DNA from: Urophycis tenuis
Taxonomy: Eukaryota; Chordata; Actinopteri; Gadiformes; Phycidae
NCBI GenBank assembly: GCA_036785325.1
Contig: JAXIVH010000002.1
Coordinates: forward strand, 6,537,424 to 6,601,423
Length of the DNA stretch: 64,000 bases
Direction: 5' to 3'
Shown here: positions 13,070-25,186 of the stretch, in pieces
Position numbering within the stretch: position 1 is the first letter of the stretch
How the letters are laid out: each line of letters begins with the position of its first letter
Position numbers and translations under genes: made by a program
Notes under the pieces: generated by a model
Seen by the model: only the letters and a program-made list of their open reading frames with translations
Database searches by the model: none
What the model was told of the DNA's origin: nothing

Positions 13070-14140
13070 ATGGGAAGAAATTATATTTGCGCTCTATTAA
13101 CCTTCTTTAAATAGGTAGGACCGATAGCCTCACAAATTTTGTACGATGTAGCCTACCGTGGGTGGTTTAAAAAACAAAAAAAACAAAAAGGAATGCTCTA
13201 GTGATGGAGGGGCACACCTCCACGCCATACTACTTGTGATGAGGTACTGTAGACGGAGACGGTTGGTACGAGCGTTGAAAGCTGTGTGAATGAACGAGGG
13301 TGAACACAAGAGCCCCCGCTGTGAAGTGTGTGTTTTCTATGTGAGCTATTTGTTTTCTTGGCTTCGGTGAAGGGAACGGGGTCTGAACTCCGCTATCAGG
13401 GACACATTGTTTTGTTTTTGTTTTTTTGTTTTTCAGTTTTAGTTTTAAAAAGCTTTTCAGAGATGTTCATTTTCCATAATGTTTCCGATAGTGTAAAGAA
13501 ACAAATAAACAAATCTATATCTTCCATTGGTGTGTGTGGTGTGTGGTTTTGGGCCTTAAGCCTACCAAATGGGCCCTGCTGGTCACGGCCTATTTCGCTT
13601 TAGACCATATTTTTACATGAAGCGCGTCAACAGTTTTATAAACATAGATGTACAGTGCGCCTCCACCAAAGTGAAGTTGGAGAACGTTAAAAAGTCATTA
13701 GAGGTTCATTTAACAGCCGGGTTCACACGGCTCTCGTGCTCAATTATTATAGTGGAGACCGTACGCGAGACTTCACCTGAAGCACGCGCAGTAAGCAGGA
13801 CATTACGCACATAGTTAGCCTAATCCTATTAGTTGAACTAAGCTTAAACTCCCAGGGACGGTGTTCGTTTTAGTATTAACGTATTATTTATATTTGGTTC
13901 AACGAAGGCTTTTTGGGGAGTAAACTTCCGAAGGTCTAAGTGTTTTTGGTGTACCTTGGGAAACATCTCTTGCGAGGTAGGATACGCCGGTTGCGTAGTC
14001 AAATCGGCTGCGTCTAAGCGGCAGCCTTTTTTTTGGGGGGGGGGGGGGGTGCTGACACTTTAACGGCAGGGCTAAACGTGGTTGTATTCAGATGGAATTG
14101 TGCTGTTTTGTTTCACTTATATATTTGTACGACTTGTACC

Positions 14141-17100
14141 ATGACCGTAGTTACCCCCTCCTCGGTGATGCTGCTCCGTCCGTTGGTCGTGAAGGCGTGT
14201 TCGCGTACGGTCGCGGCTGCACCGCGCCAGGCCCGATGCTACAGCGCTGCTGCCCAGACTCAGGTAGCTGCTGCCTGTACAGTGGGGATGGAAACCCCTG
14301 TGTCAGCACACACACACAATAGCGCTTTTATACCGTCCTATGTACGTGGTCTTGGTTAAATGTCGTTACGTTGAGTTTAAATTGTGTCATGTGGCAATTG
14401 ACCAAATTTAAGATGGTCCTCTCGTTTCCGTAGGCTACTTACGCTTTTGTAATTCTTTTGTAATTCATGTTCAGGTCAAGCACCAAAAGACTACATTTGG
14501 GCCCTTGAGTGATCAAGATAGGATTTTCACCAATTTATTTGGTCGTCACGACTGGAGGTGAGTATCAACGTTCCTGGTGGGTAGAGACGACATCTACGTC
14601 AATTCAAAGTACAATTACTTTGTAATAATTTCATAAAAAGGGCTCAATTGAAAGTAAAAAATTTCCATTTGAGAAATGAAAAGTTAAACGTAACTGATTA
14701 ACAAATTACTCAGCGCAGCCTAGTCACATTCCATTTTTACATTTTTTGGGCGGGCCAGTGGAAAATGATGAATAAACAGCTGATACGACTTTTTTTTTTA
14801 TTTATTATTAAGTAGAGCAGGTTAATCAAACAAATAAGGACAGCTTATACAGTTGAGATATGAACACTCTCCATCTCTTCCTCACCCCTCCCTTTTCCTC
14901 TGTAGTGTGTCCACTGCAAACAAAATAAATCAAATCCAATTCAATAAATAAGAGAACATAAACAGTAGCAATGTAACGTGTGCACCTCTCCCATACCCTA
15001 CATGTCGGCACGCAGTCGAGGATCTCTCTGTCTCTCTCTCCCTGAAAGGCTGAAGGGAGCCCTCCAGCGAGGCGACTGGTACAAAACCAAGGAGATCCTG
15101 CTGAAGGGCTCGGACTGGATCCTGAGTGAGGTGAAGACCTCTGGGCTGAGGGGCAGAGGAGGCGCCGGCTTCCCCACCGGCATGAAGTGGAGCTTCATGA
15201 ACAAACCTGCCGACGGCAGGTAACGGAGGACGACACCACAGTGCGCCGCGTTGAGTGACGCGCCAACACAGACACACACACACACACACAGATGTGTGTG
15301 ACGTGTGTCGCCTTCAATCCCAGGCCCAAGTACCTGGTGGTGAACGCTGACGAGGGGGAGCCGGGGACCTGCAAGGACCGGGAGATCATGCGGCATGACC
15401 CCCACAAGCTGGTAGAGGGCTGCCTGGTGGCCGGGCGGGCCATGGGGGCCCGGGCCGCCTACATCTACATCAGAGGAGAGTTTTACCACGAAGCCTCCAA
15501 TCTACAGGTAGTGCAGGCCAATAGGCCTACACGGTTTTTACCCAAGCAAAGGACTTGATTTGTCATTGGGATTCAACAACATGTGGGCTTTCGATTCAAG
15601 TGTACTTTTTATAATACAAGGGCTTTTAAGGTTGTTATCTGTTGTCAATGTGTGCATACGTGGGACTCTGATTCACCCCTTTAAAGCACATCTCATGTCA
15701 CCGGATATTGTGCCCACATGGTAAATATTCCTCAACACAGTGTTAATTCCATACGGGCTTACAGTAGCCTACTTATTGAAGATGTGCTGGTTATTATATG
15801 CCGGCTATTATTCTGTCATACTAGAATGCATCGTATCATAATACATGCGTAGCTTCGAGGTCTGTGGTGAAGAGTCGCGGCGCGTGTCTCACTGCCGGTC
15901 CCCTCTCTTCACACAGGTAGCCATCAGCGAGGCGTACGGGGCCGGCCTGCTGGGTAGGAACGCCTGCGGCTCCGGGTACGACTTTGACGTGTTTGTGATG
16001 CGCGGCGCGGGGGCCTACATCTGTGGGGAGGAGACGGCCCTGATCGAGTCCCTGGAAGGGAAGCAGGGGAAACCGCGCCTCAAACCGCCGTTCCCCGCAG
16101 ACGTGGGTGAGTTCTGGAGTCCCTCTGGGCGTAACACCTCCTGTAATTGGTTTTGATGTTTGCTTTTTTGTTGTTTTTTTTTTTTTTGCTGCAGATAACA
16201 GGAATTCGTTCACAATGCAAACACATCGGTGATAATTATTTATCGTACACAAAACAGTCTTGTTGTGAATTGTTGTAGCTATGCGGTTCATGTGTTCATG
16301 CGTTCATGTGTTTACCAACCACCGCCTTGGCCGCTGCTTTTAGGGGTGTTTGGGTGCCCGACGACAGTTGCCAACGTGGAGACGGTTGCCGTGGCGCCGA
16401 CTATCTGTCGCCGTGGTGGCGTTTGGTTCGCGGGTTTCGGGAGGGAGAGGAACTCGGGAACTAAGCTGTTCAACATCTCCGGTCATGTGAACACGCCGTG
16501 CACGGTGGAGGAGGAAATGTCAATTCCTCTGAGGGAGCTCATAGACAGACACGCAGGTGTGTGTGTGTGCGTGTGTGTAGCTGTGTGTGTGTGCGTGTGC
16601 GTGTGTCAGTGTGTGTGTGTGCATGCGTGTGTGTGTGTGCGTGTATGTGTGTGGGTGTGTGTGTGTAATATGTGCTTAGACTGGTGTTTTGTATTGTTGG
16701 TTAACATATCAATCGCTGACCTCTTCCCTCGCTGTGATTGGCTGCAGGAGGGGTGAGGGGCGGCTGGAACAACCTGCTGGGGGTCATTCCAGGGGGCTCC
16801 TCCACTCCCATTATCCCCCGCCACGTTTGTGACGACGTGTTAATGGATTTTGATGACCTTGTTCGTGCAGAAACCGCCCTGGGCACAGCGGCCATCATCG
16901 TCATGGATAAATCTGTACCTACTGAGTCCAACCTTTATTCCTACTTATATCAAAGAGATTGCTATGTTATTGGAATATGCAACTGTCCAGCAACATCAAA
17001 TGTGTGTTTTTTTCTCCATTAGACTGACGTGATCCGGGCCATTGCCCGGTTGGTGGAGTTCTACAAACATGAAAGTTGTGGCCAGTGCACCCCCTGTAGG

Positions 17101-18160
17101 GAGGGTAAGGAATTTCCATTCATAATGTAGATTTTTAACAACACTAATCCAGACGTTGGGTAGAATATCACACACAGATTCTACAATTCATGGTTCAAAT
17201 TAGTGCCAACAAATGTGATGTCACTCAGGAATACTTTGGGTTGCAAGTAACATCATATTTCACTAATTTATAAATAGCAACACAATTACGCCATTTTGCC
17301 AGAATTCTGTATTCATCCCTCAGGTTGTTGTTCTTTTTAAGTTTGGTTGCTCATTAATAATTGAACTATTTCTACTACTAAACAGGCATACTAAGGCTAT
17401 ACTGTACACAATGATCCACCAAAGAAGCTTCAAGCCAACAAACTGAATGGTTTGGTCTTTGCTTCCTCTGTCTGGGCCTGAAGGAGTCGACTGGATGGAC
17501 AGGATGATGTGGAGGTTTGTGCGGGGCGAGGCGGCGGTGTCAGAAATAGATATGATCTGGGAGCTGAGCAAGCAGATCGAGGGACATACCATCTGCGCCC
17601 TGGGGGACGGGGCTGCCTGGCCTGTACAGGTGACTCCTGCCGAAACCACACCACCACCACTACCACCCCCACCTATAGACAGGTTACTTGGTACAGCCAC
17701 GTAGGACTAGTGAATATGAACTTTGGTTTTTGGGCTCTTTCTCATGGGCTCCAACTGTGAATTGCCTTACTATAGTTGAGCTCCTAGGACCGAGTCATGC
17801 TGTCCTGAATGGGGGCAGGGGTAATCACCTCATTGGGGTCATCAGGTCGGCACCCTCTGCCATAAATGCTTCAATTGATTTCAGTGTGACATTAACAAAA
17901 GTGTTGTCTAAATACATGAATCACCGCAGCTTACTCTATATGCTGCAACTGACGCCTAACCTACAGAGTGAAATGTAATGGTAGGCATCATGCATAGACA
18001 ACACCATTATATTGAGTATGATGGTGTGATGTAATGGTATATATGGTACTTGTTTCTTCTACAGGGCCTGATTCGCCATTTCCGCCCAGTGATGGAGAGC
18101 CGCATTGCAGAGTACAACTCAAGAAACCCTCCCAGAGAACCATCGACCGAGATGGTCTGA
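14141..18160 (+). CDS. ndufv1: NADH dehydrogenase (ubiquinone) flavoprotein 1, complex I 51-kDa subunit
   Basis: Ten coding exons: 14141-14263, 14475-14557, 15049-15219, 15324-15507, 15917-16106, 16344-16556, 16748-16914, 17023-17104, 17484-17629, 18065-18160. They join in phase to 484 residues (human 464). The protein oxidises NADH, holds FMN and the [4Fe-4S] cluster N3, and sits at the tip of the complex I matrix arm. Residues 1 to about 35 are a basic, Arg/Ala-rich mitochondrial presequence. The Gly-rich GRGGAGFPTG loop (104-113) and the NADEGEPGTCKDRE stretch are the NADH/FMN site. Cluster N3 cysteines are C396, C399, C402 (SCGQCTPCRE) and C442 (HTICALGDG). A second in-frame ATG at 14168 could also be the start. 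The donor of exon 7 (GTACCT) is weak and the donor of exon 6 lies inside a GT microsatellite. The 3' end converges on khdc4. Confidence 0.97.
16557..16667 (+). repeat. (GT)n beginning at the ndufv1 exon 6 donor
   Basis: Intron 6 starts at 16557 and its first bases are GTGTGTGTGTG, so the splice donor is the first unit of a compound GT/GC repeat of about 110 bp. Repeat growth or shrinkage here cannot move the exon boundary but could shift which GT is read as the donor. Confidence 0.9.
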
Positions 18161-18436
18161 CTCTTGCACTGCATTATACTGTAAGGCTGGACCTCAGCTA
18201 TACGCTGGGGAATATCACCATAGTTTTTATCTATCTCCAATATCATCTTATAAACAGGATGCCTAGTGTGCCCTGTTGAATGTACACATATCTGAAGGAG
18301 TGGTTGAGCCATCATGGCACATTCTTTGTCATATTGGCAGTAAGTTAGTATATAGGATAGATGTACGAGTAAAGTATTGCATGTATGGTGCCTGCGTTTT
18401 GTGACATCCAGGGATACACGACAAAAAATACACGGC

Positions 18437-18442
18437 AATAAA
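18437..18442 (+). promoter_or_regulatory. ndufv1: ndufv1 poly(A) signal
   Basis: AATAAA 277 nt after the ndufv1 stop, the first on this strand. It lies 5 bp from the opposite-strand signal of khdc4. Confidence 0.75.
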
Positions 18443-18447
18443 TAACA

Positions 18448-18453
18448 TTTATT
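18448..18453 (-). promoter_or_regulatory. khdc4: khdc4 poly(A) signal
   Basis: TTTATT on the plus strand is AATAAA on the minus strand, 541 nt after the khdc4 stop. I found no other canonical signal between it and the stop codon. Confidence 0.75.
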
Positions 18454-18993
18454 TCACAAAGTCATGAAACAAAGTGAATTGGTCTATCACGTGAGGTTCA
18501 GTTTAGTTTGTACAAAAAAGCATCAAGGAATGGCAAACGGAGATTTTAACCCCGGAAACTTTAAAAGGGGAAAGTAGAAAGAGGGAAATAGAAAGATGTA
18601 ATTTGTGACATCATTACCTGTTAATTGTTTTTAAAAAGACTATCTTTTTACTTCCGCCTGGGGCATCATTCCACACGTAAAGGTGTAGTATTGCTGATCT
18701 ATCCATTGATGATCCAGCAAAGTAGTTTACCAAAATGTATTTAAAGATTTCAAATGTCTCTTTGCACATTGCATTTCCAACCTATAGCGGAGAACTACTT
18801 ACAAAAAACAAAAACAAAAAAACACCAGCAAGTCTTTTGACCCCAGTGCAGAACCCGTTTCCAATGTGGTCGTGAGCACGTTTCAAAGGCCAACCACAAG
18901 GGTTTGGGGTTCACCGTGGAAGGACGGGGGCCGTGCAAATGCATTTGGCGCCTTCAGGGCTTTGTGCCGGGCCTCATTCAACCTAATTCAAAC

Positions 18994-21900
18994 TCAAGGT
19001 GCCATCCAGAAGGGCATGGGCTGCTGCTGCTGCTGCTGCTGTGTCTGTGCTTTGGCACGCGGGCCTGGAGGAGGGAGGCCGCGGTGCCCCTGCGTCCAGC
19101 TGGAGGACGTAGGGGGAAGCGGCCCGGGGTTACCTGTCCCCAGAGCCCGCGGGGCAGAGTGGTGGTCGTCCTCCTCTTCGTCCGAGGAGTCCCCGGTGTA
19201 CGCCACCAGGCCCGTCTTCAGTCGCTTCAAAGAGGGCTCTGAAATAGGAGAGGTCAGGGCAGGGAGGGGGGGGGGGGGGGGGGTTGGACGGAGGAACCAT
19301 ACGTTGCGAGACAGAGAGAGACACAGGGAGAGAAAAACAACCGTCCATAGTAACATTTGTTACATACAAGACAAGTTAATGTATTAACAGTTCCGGGGGG
19401 AAATAAAATGGGTCATTAGATTTGATTGTTTGGGTCAGCAGAGGCAGGGCATTGGTCGAGAGCAGCCATTGGTTGGTGGGGACCGACAGCCCAATCAAAT
19501 GGTAGGGTAGCGTCACAGCAGATGTCATGCCCCACCCCCAGCGGTACATGGAAGAGAAGAAAAACACAGAGGAAAAGAGAAAACACAAAAACAAAGAGAC
19601 ATTCTCGTTAGTGATGAGAACACCAGGACTGGACTCCAGACGAAACTCCCGACTGATGATGTCATCAGAAAGGGACTGAGGTGGGTAGGGATAGCTTGGT
19701 GGTGGTTGGAGGGGAAAGTCCAACCAATGCCTTCATCCCTGAGCCTAAGAAAGGGGTCAACTTATTGGATACCATTTTCAATGGCCGTGTTCACGCTCCC
19801 ACCGCCATTCAGGGCCCGGCAATGGCACCCATCTAGAACTGCCAGCACTGATTGAGATTCAAATCTTAGCCACCCATCTTCCTTCCCAATACACCAGAAT
19901 AAACGACCAATAATTAAATGCTGTCTTTTCTATGGCTGTGTGCCATTTGCTACACAGCACTTAAAGAGAACAGAGCAATCAAGTAGAGTCTGAGAAACAC
20001 CTGCGACAACACCTATCTTCCGGTTTTAAAAAATATTTTGCAAAGCTACCTGGGTTCATTTACAGCACTATGAAAAAAACAGCACTATGTCCACCTCCGG
20101 ACATATCGTAGTTTTTAGCCTTTTCCTTCCAGAACATACATGCTGAGAGGTTAAGATGGGGTATTTGAATAAGCCAAAAGAATAAGCTATGGATTTGAGT
20201 CAGGGATTTGGCTGTCCATGGGGGTAATGCCCTTACCCAGAGGGCCTTGCAGTGCCCTCATCTCCTCCATCTTGGGTCTCACTCCTCCGTTCAAAGACAT
20301 GGGTGGTGGGGCCATTAGCTGCCGACTGGAGAACAGACAGAGAGAGAAGAGTGAGCATGAGCAAAATGTATACTTTTATTGGCAGAATGTGTGATTCATT
20401 GAGTTTGGTCAAAAAGGCCTCTGGAGTCCCAGCTAGTTGCATTGATGTGGGGACAAATGTCGCCTATACCTGTCCCTCTCAATTGGTGTGCTGGAGGAAC
20501 TCTGTGACGGGGGTCCTGAGGTCTCCGGGCTGCCCACTGGGAAGCCTGCACCTAAATTAGTCATATGAATGGGTCCATGCTATGAGCAGAAAGACACACA
20601 GGCACGATTAGCAGATATTCTCTACCAGCCCCTAAAAAAAACATCTGCTCTTTCTGATCATGTTATGACCTTTTATACGTATTCATGTATAGATGTACAC
20701 TTTTTCTGCCACTAGAGTGAATTTCAATATAAAGAATATACATTTTAGGGATGCACAAAAACCGATACTTCACTAGCACGCCGAGGGCTACATTCTGAGA
20801 AGGTGACGGTAGGTACTGTAGGTTAAATGGCAGGAGAAGGCACCTAGCAGCATGGAACAACAACAGCAAGAACACTTCGAAACCGGCGCAGTAATTAAGC
20901 ACACGGCTGGTGTTTTTTAGGTGCGTGTCCTGCGACTGTGCGTAACAAACCGAAAGGACACAGTCAACTCTACATTTTGCCTGGTAATGCTACATTGTGA
21001 ACAACAAAGCCGTGTTGAAATCGCCAGGAGGACTGGGTAGCTGTCAGAAGCCAGAGGACTGCGGTGTGTGTGAGCCACGCAGAGGTTCCACCGAGATACA
21101 CTGATGTGTTTAAGCTCTACTCACTACAGATTTGTATTGGGTGAGGGTTAATGAGATTGTTTGGATGGGAAATATGTTGATGTTTTCCAAGCAATAAAAT
21201 ATAGATAGATATTAGAGAGGGAATTAAGACCAGCTTCCTAACACTAGCTCTAAGCCACCTAATGCCAAGGTTTTTTTTAAATCAAATGAAAAATACAATC
21301 ATTTATTAGAATCATTTGAATGGCTGACCCACTCAATTTCCCTGGGATCTGTGGGTTGATTTTTTATATCCATGGTATAGAATTGTGTAATGAGAATCGT
21401 GGAATTTCACTTATTGGTATCGACTTGCCTAAACACTCACACACATATATATGTACACAGACAAATTTTCCAAAAATATTGCCATTAGAAAAAAAAAAAA
21501 AGATGCGTTTGTTGTTTGTAGATATAAAAATAAGAATATATTTAGATCAGTAATAAAACATTCACACACACACACACAACAGAAATATGATGATGCAACC
21601 AGATAAAGGGCAAATCCCCCAGCAGTCATGTGTAGAACAGTACAGCTGTGGGGAAAAGCAAGGACGCCTGGCCAGGCAGAAAGGGAAGGCAGAGTGAGGC
21701 CTGGAGAGAGAGGGGGAGAGAGAGAGAGAGAGAGAGAGAGACGGTGATCACCTGGTAGCCCAGGAGCCCGCTGTCCCGCTCGTCCGGCACCTCCTCTGTG
21801 AAGCGCCTCTTCTGCGGCGGGTTGGCTGGCGGCGGTGGCAGCGCGGTGGGCGGGGCCTTGGGGAGGGAGGGCACCACGGGGGAGAAGGGGGGGACGGGAG

Positions 21901-24900
21901 CCACGGCCTGCAGCGGAGGAGGAGGGGCAAGGGACAAACGTCAGCCCGCCTCTGAATGGCACGTCCATGCGATTTAGTAAGTACAGGTGTCGATTTTATA
22001 TATTTGGCCGTTCAAAGGAGATTATTGCTTGAATGGTAGTACTCTCCAAATAATTGTGTGATTTGCGTCAGTCGTCTTGTGTTAGGCATACCATGATTAT
22101 CACAGTGTAAGGTATTTAGTGCAGCAGTCCAGCTTTATTGTGTTACCTTGTTAGGATATACATTATTTTCTTTTTGATGTATTTTTGTATTATATTGTGC
22201 TGTGTACGTTTTCTGTGGTGCAGGACACCTACTTCACGTAAATAAAATAACAATTTCCATGGAAATGTGAGTGCAATATGTAATGTAAAACCTTGTACTG
22301 TTGAAATGCGCATCTACATCTGATACACAACAGCATTCAGTTAAATCGAGTACAGTAAATATTCAGCATGAATGAAAAACTAGGACTGAAGACGGAAATG
22401 AGGATCTAAGGAACATTTCTAGGGTCCACTGCTATACTGACAAAACATCTAAACATTTTGACCACCATGCCAGCACAATGCCAAAGAGACTTAATTTTGA
22501 GGGCAGTGACTGAGGATAGGAGACAATCACTTTGTTTTGAAGCATGAGTTAAATGTGTTGAGTGAGTTGTGACCTTTTGTCTGTCTGACCTATTGTGCAA
22601 TTTTTCTGACCAATTTTGACAAATGGTCCTTTGAAAATGTTAACACATTCAAGAAATGAACCAAAGCAATTTAGAGAAACTGCAAACACAGGTCGAATCA
22701 ATAAATTATGAGACTATTACCTGCACTCTAGCTATAATAGCTTTGGTACAATGGTATGCTGGTATATCATGAACCCGTGGCTAGGGTTGAGCACCGAAAC
22801 TCGGTTCCAGTAGGGCACCGGTTCCGACATAAACGATTGTAACGAGATCGAATAAGAACGGAGAGCCTCAAGAGCGGTGCCTCATTTCGGTGCCTGACTT
22901 TTTTTTAACACCCCATGGGGTTGCGGGCGGCGTCAACCTGCGTGACGTCAGTGCAGCTACTCTGCACACTTGTTGATCAGATCATCAGAACTGATAGCAG
23001 TGAGAGGATCATTGAAGATGCCAAAGGCAAAAAGATCCAAGGTTTGGCTACATTTCACATCCAAGGATTCAGACTCTGCAACATGCAAGAGATGCAATAA
23101 AGCGATATCGTTAGAGTTGTAACGTTCACGAACGACCCAATATATATATAGGTGTTGCATGAATAACATAAGTCAAAGTAGTTTTACACGCATACACACA
23201 CGCAGTGTTGTGCCTGAACTCGTTCATATTTTGGGCGAACGTGAACTGAACATACTGTATTACTGCCTGATAAACATTACTGTGACCACGTTCATTCTGG
23301 TGTCTGAACGGCACGCTCTCTCAGTTTAACTTCGTTCAATAGGGTGCTAGGATTCTATAGAGCGTTCCAGGTGAAGACCCGGCTAAAACACGCTGTAAAC
23401 AGGGCTTAATATGTAGCGCAGGGGTGCCCAATCAGTCGATCGCTGTCTACCAGTCGATTGTGGGCTGAGTTGCAGTCAGAGTGTGAAACAGCACCAAAAT
23501 GCGTGCAGTATTGCATGGATGTGGCAATGCGATGGTGCCACAGAGATTTCGTGTTGATAGATAGATAGGCAGATAGACAGACAGCAAGTTTTTCCTCATG
23601 TTTTTGAGAATACACTGGAGGGGTGAAAGCTGCAATATTGTTTTATTTGATATGACGTATATGCGAATTCTTATTTTATATTATTTTAAATTATATTGCT
23701 TTATTTTATATTGTGTGTAATTTGGCCCTGGAAACAGAAGGGAATTGTTTTTTGACAGTGAAGTGAGTGCGTTTTTTTCCGTTTTTTTAAGCACCGCTTC
23801 GAGAACCGTTTTAGCACCGGAACCGTTTCAAAAGTACCGAGTAGGCACGTGTATCAGATAAAACCCAAACGATACCCAACCCTACCCGTGGCTCAGTTAA
23901 ATGGTTTTAATTTATGCTGATGGTTTTCATTGACACAGAAAGACAGACAGACAGAGAGACAGACAGACAGACACACACACACCCTTACCTGTGGCATTGT
24001 GGTGGGAACCGGGGGGGCAGGTATACGGGCCGGGGGGAGAGCGTACTGGGGGGGTACCACCGAGGGTGCTGCCAGGGGGACGGGAGGGGGCACGGTGTAC
24101 GGAGGCGGGGGCACGGGCCGGGGCGGGGGCACGGGCATGGGGTAGCTGGGCTGGTACCCTGCGGGGGGATAGTAGGCGGGCTGGGGCGGCAATCCGTTGA
24201 CTGCTGGTGGCGGCATGTAACCTGGAGGAGGAAGAGACGGGGGGTTGTCAGGAGGGCACCAGCAGTTATGTGTACACTGTATGACTGTGGTCTTAATGGA
24301 AGTCAGGCTCCGTTCAGGTGCCGGAGCTCTTTACCTTGCAGTGGCATCATTGAACTCATTTGGTTCAGGAAGTTGGAATATTCCGCATGTACCTAGGATT
24401 TATAGAAGTAAACAGGCTTGTTGTAAGTTCATTATAGTTTTATTTAGATAGTTGCATCGCTTAATTGAGCATATAACTTTTAACCTGATGGCACTATTAA
24501 ATACTAGGACAATAACATTCACTAGTAAATAGTACTTTTATTAGAGTATAATTTTCTAACTGTATAAGGGCAACTATTACACACTTAAATCTAATTGGTC
24601 ACTCACTGTTTGAAGCAGGTTCTGACAGAGGGTTTTGGCTGCTGCAAGTCCCTCAGGTTTAGGATGACTGTGGACAGACCGTGATGTCATATTTATTCAA
24701 ACCTCTCTGGAAAGGCAAAACATTCTTTACACTGTGAGTATCTTATATGTCTAAACCACCGGGATCCTCGACCCTGGCCTCACCTGATGTAGATGTACAT
24801 GGGCTCAAAGGCCTCCCGTCCAGAGGTGGGCTCCAGGCAGCCCGAGCCCTTCCCCCGGAGGAAGACTTTGGCCCCCGTCTCCGCCTGGATGTGCTGCAGG

Positions 24901-25155
24901 TAGGAGCACCCGGGACCCTCCACCCGCTCCTTCACCGGGAAGCCCTGGATGGCATGCTCCAGGCCCACGAAGAGTTTGTCCTGCACGTAGTGCATCTGAG
25001 AGGGAACACCGGCGGTGACACAACAGTGGACGCGGCGGCGAGCAGAGTAGCAGCACATTCTGCACGGTGAGACATGTTGTGTTTATCTCGTAAACTACCA
25101 TTTGCATGTGATGCTCCAATCTGAAAAACTAGACAGACTGATCCCACAGATTGTG

Positions 25156-25186
<31 letters not shown>

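Larger units (their letters stand above)
10858..14140. other. zbtb7b 3' UTR and intergenic region to ndufv1
   Basis: No coding exon was recognised. It begins with a GT repeat directly after the zbtb7b stop, then AT-rich sequence with an (AT)n tract near 11640-11697, a C-rich stretch (12513-12556) and CA repeats (12807-12868). AATAAA signals at 13064-13069 and 13504-13509 could end a long zbtb7b 3' UTR. The ndufv1 promoter must lie in the last few hundred bases; I see no TATA box there. Confidence 0.6.
18161..18993. other. Convergent 3' UTRs of ndufv1 (+) and khdc4 (-)
   Basis: The 833 bp between the two stop codons hold no open frame of interest. The only canonical AATAAA on each strand falls near 18440, giving a short ndufv1 3' UTR (about 300 nt) and a khdc4 3' UTR of about 570 nt. 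Confidence 0.75.

Noticed and set aside
19376..19723. Frame considered as an extra khdc4 exon between exons 13 and 14
   Set aside because: It does not fit the phase. Exon 13 joins exon 14 directly (G|AG), matching the family, and the frame is blocked by stops when joined.
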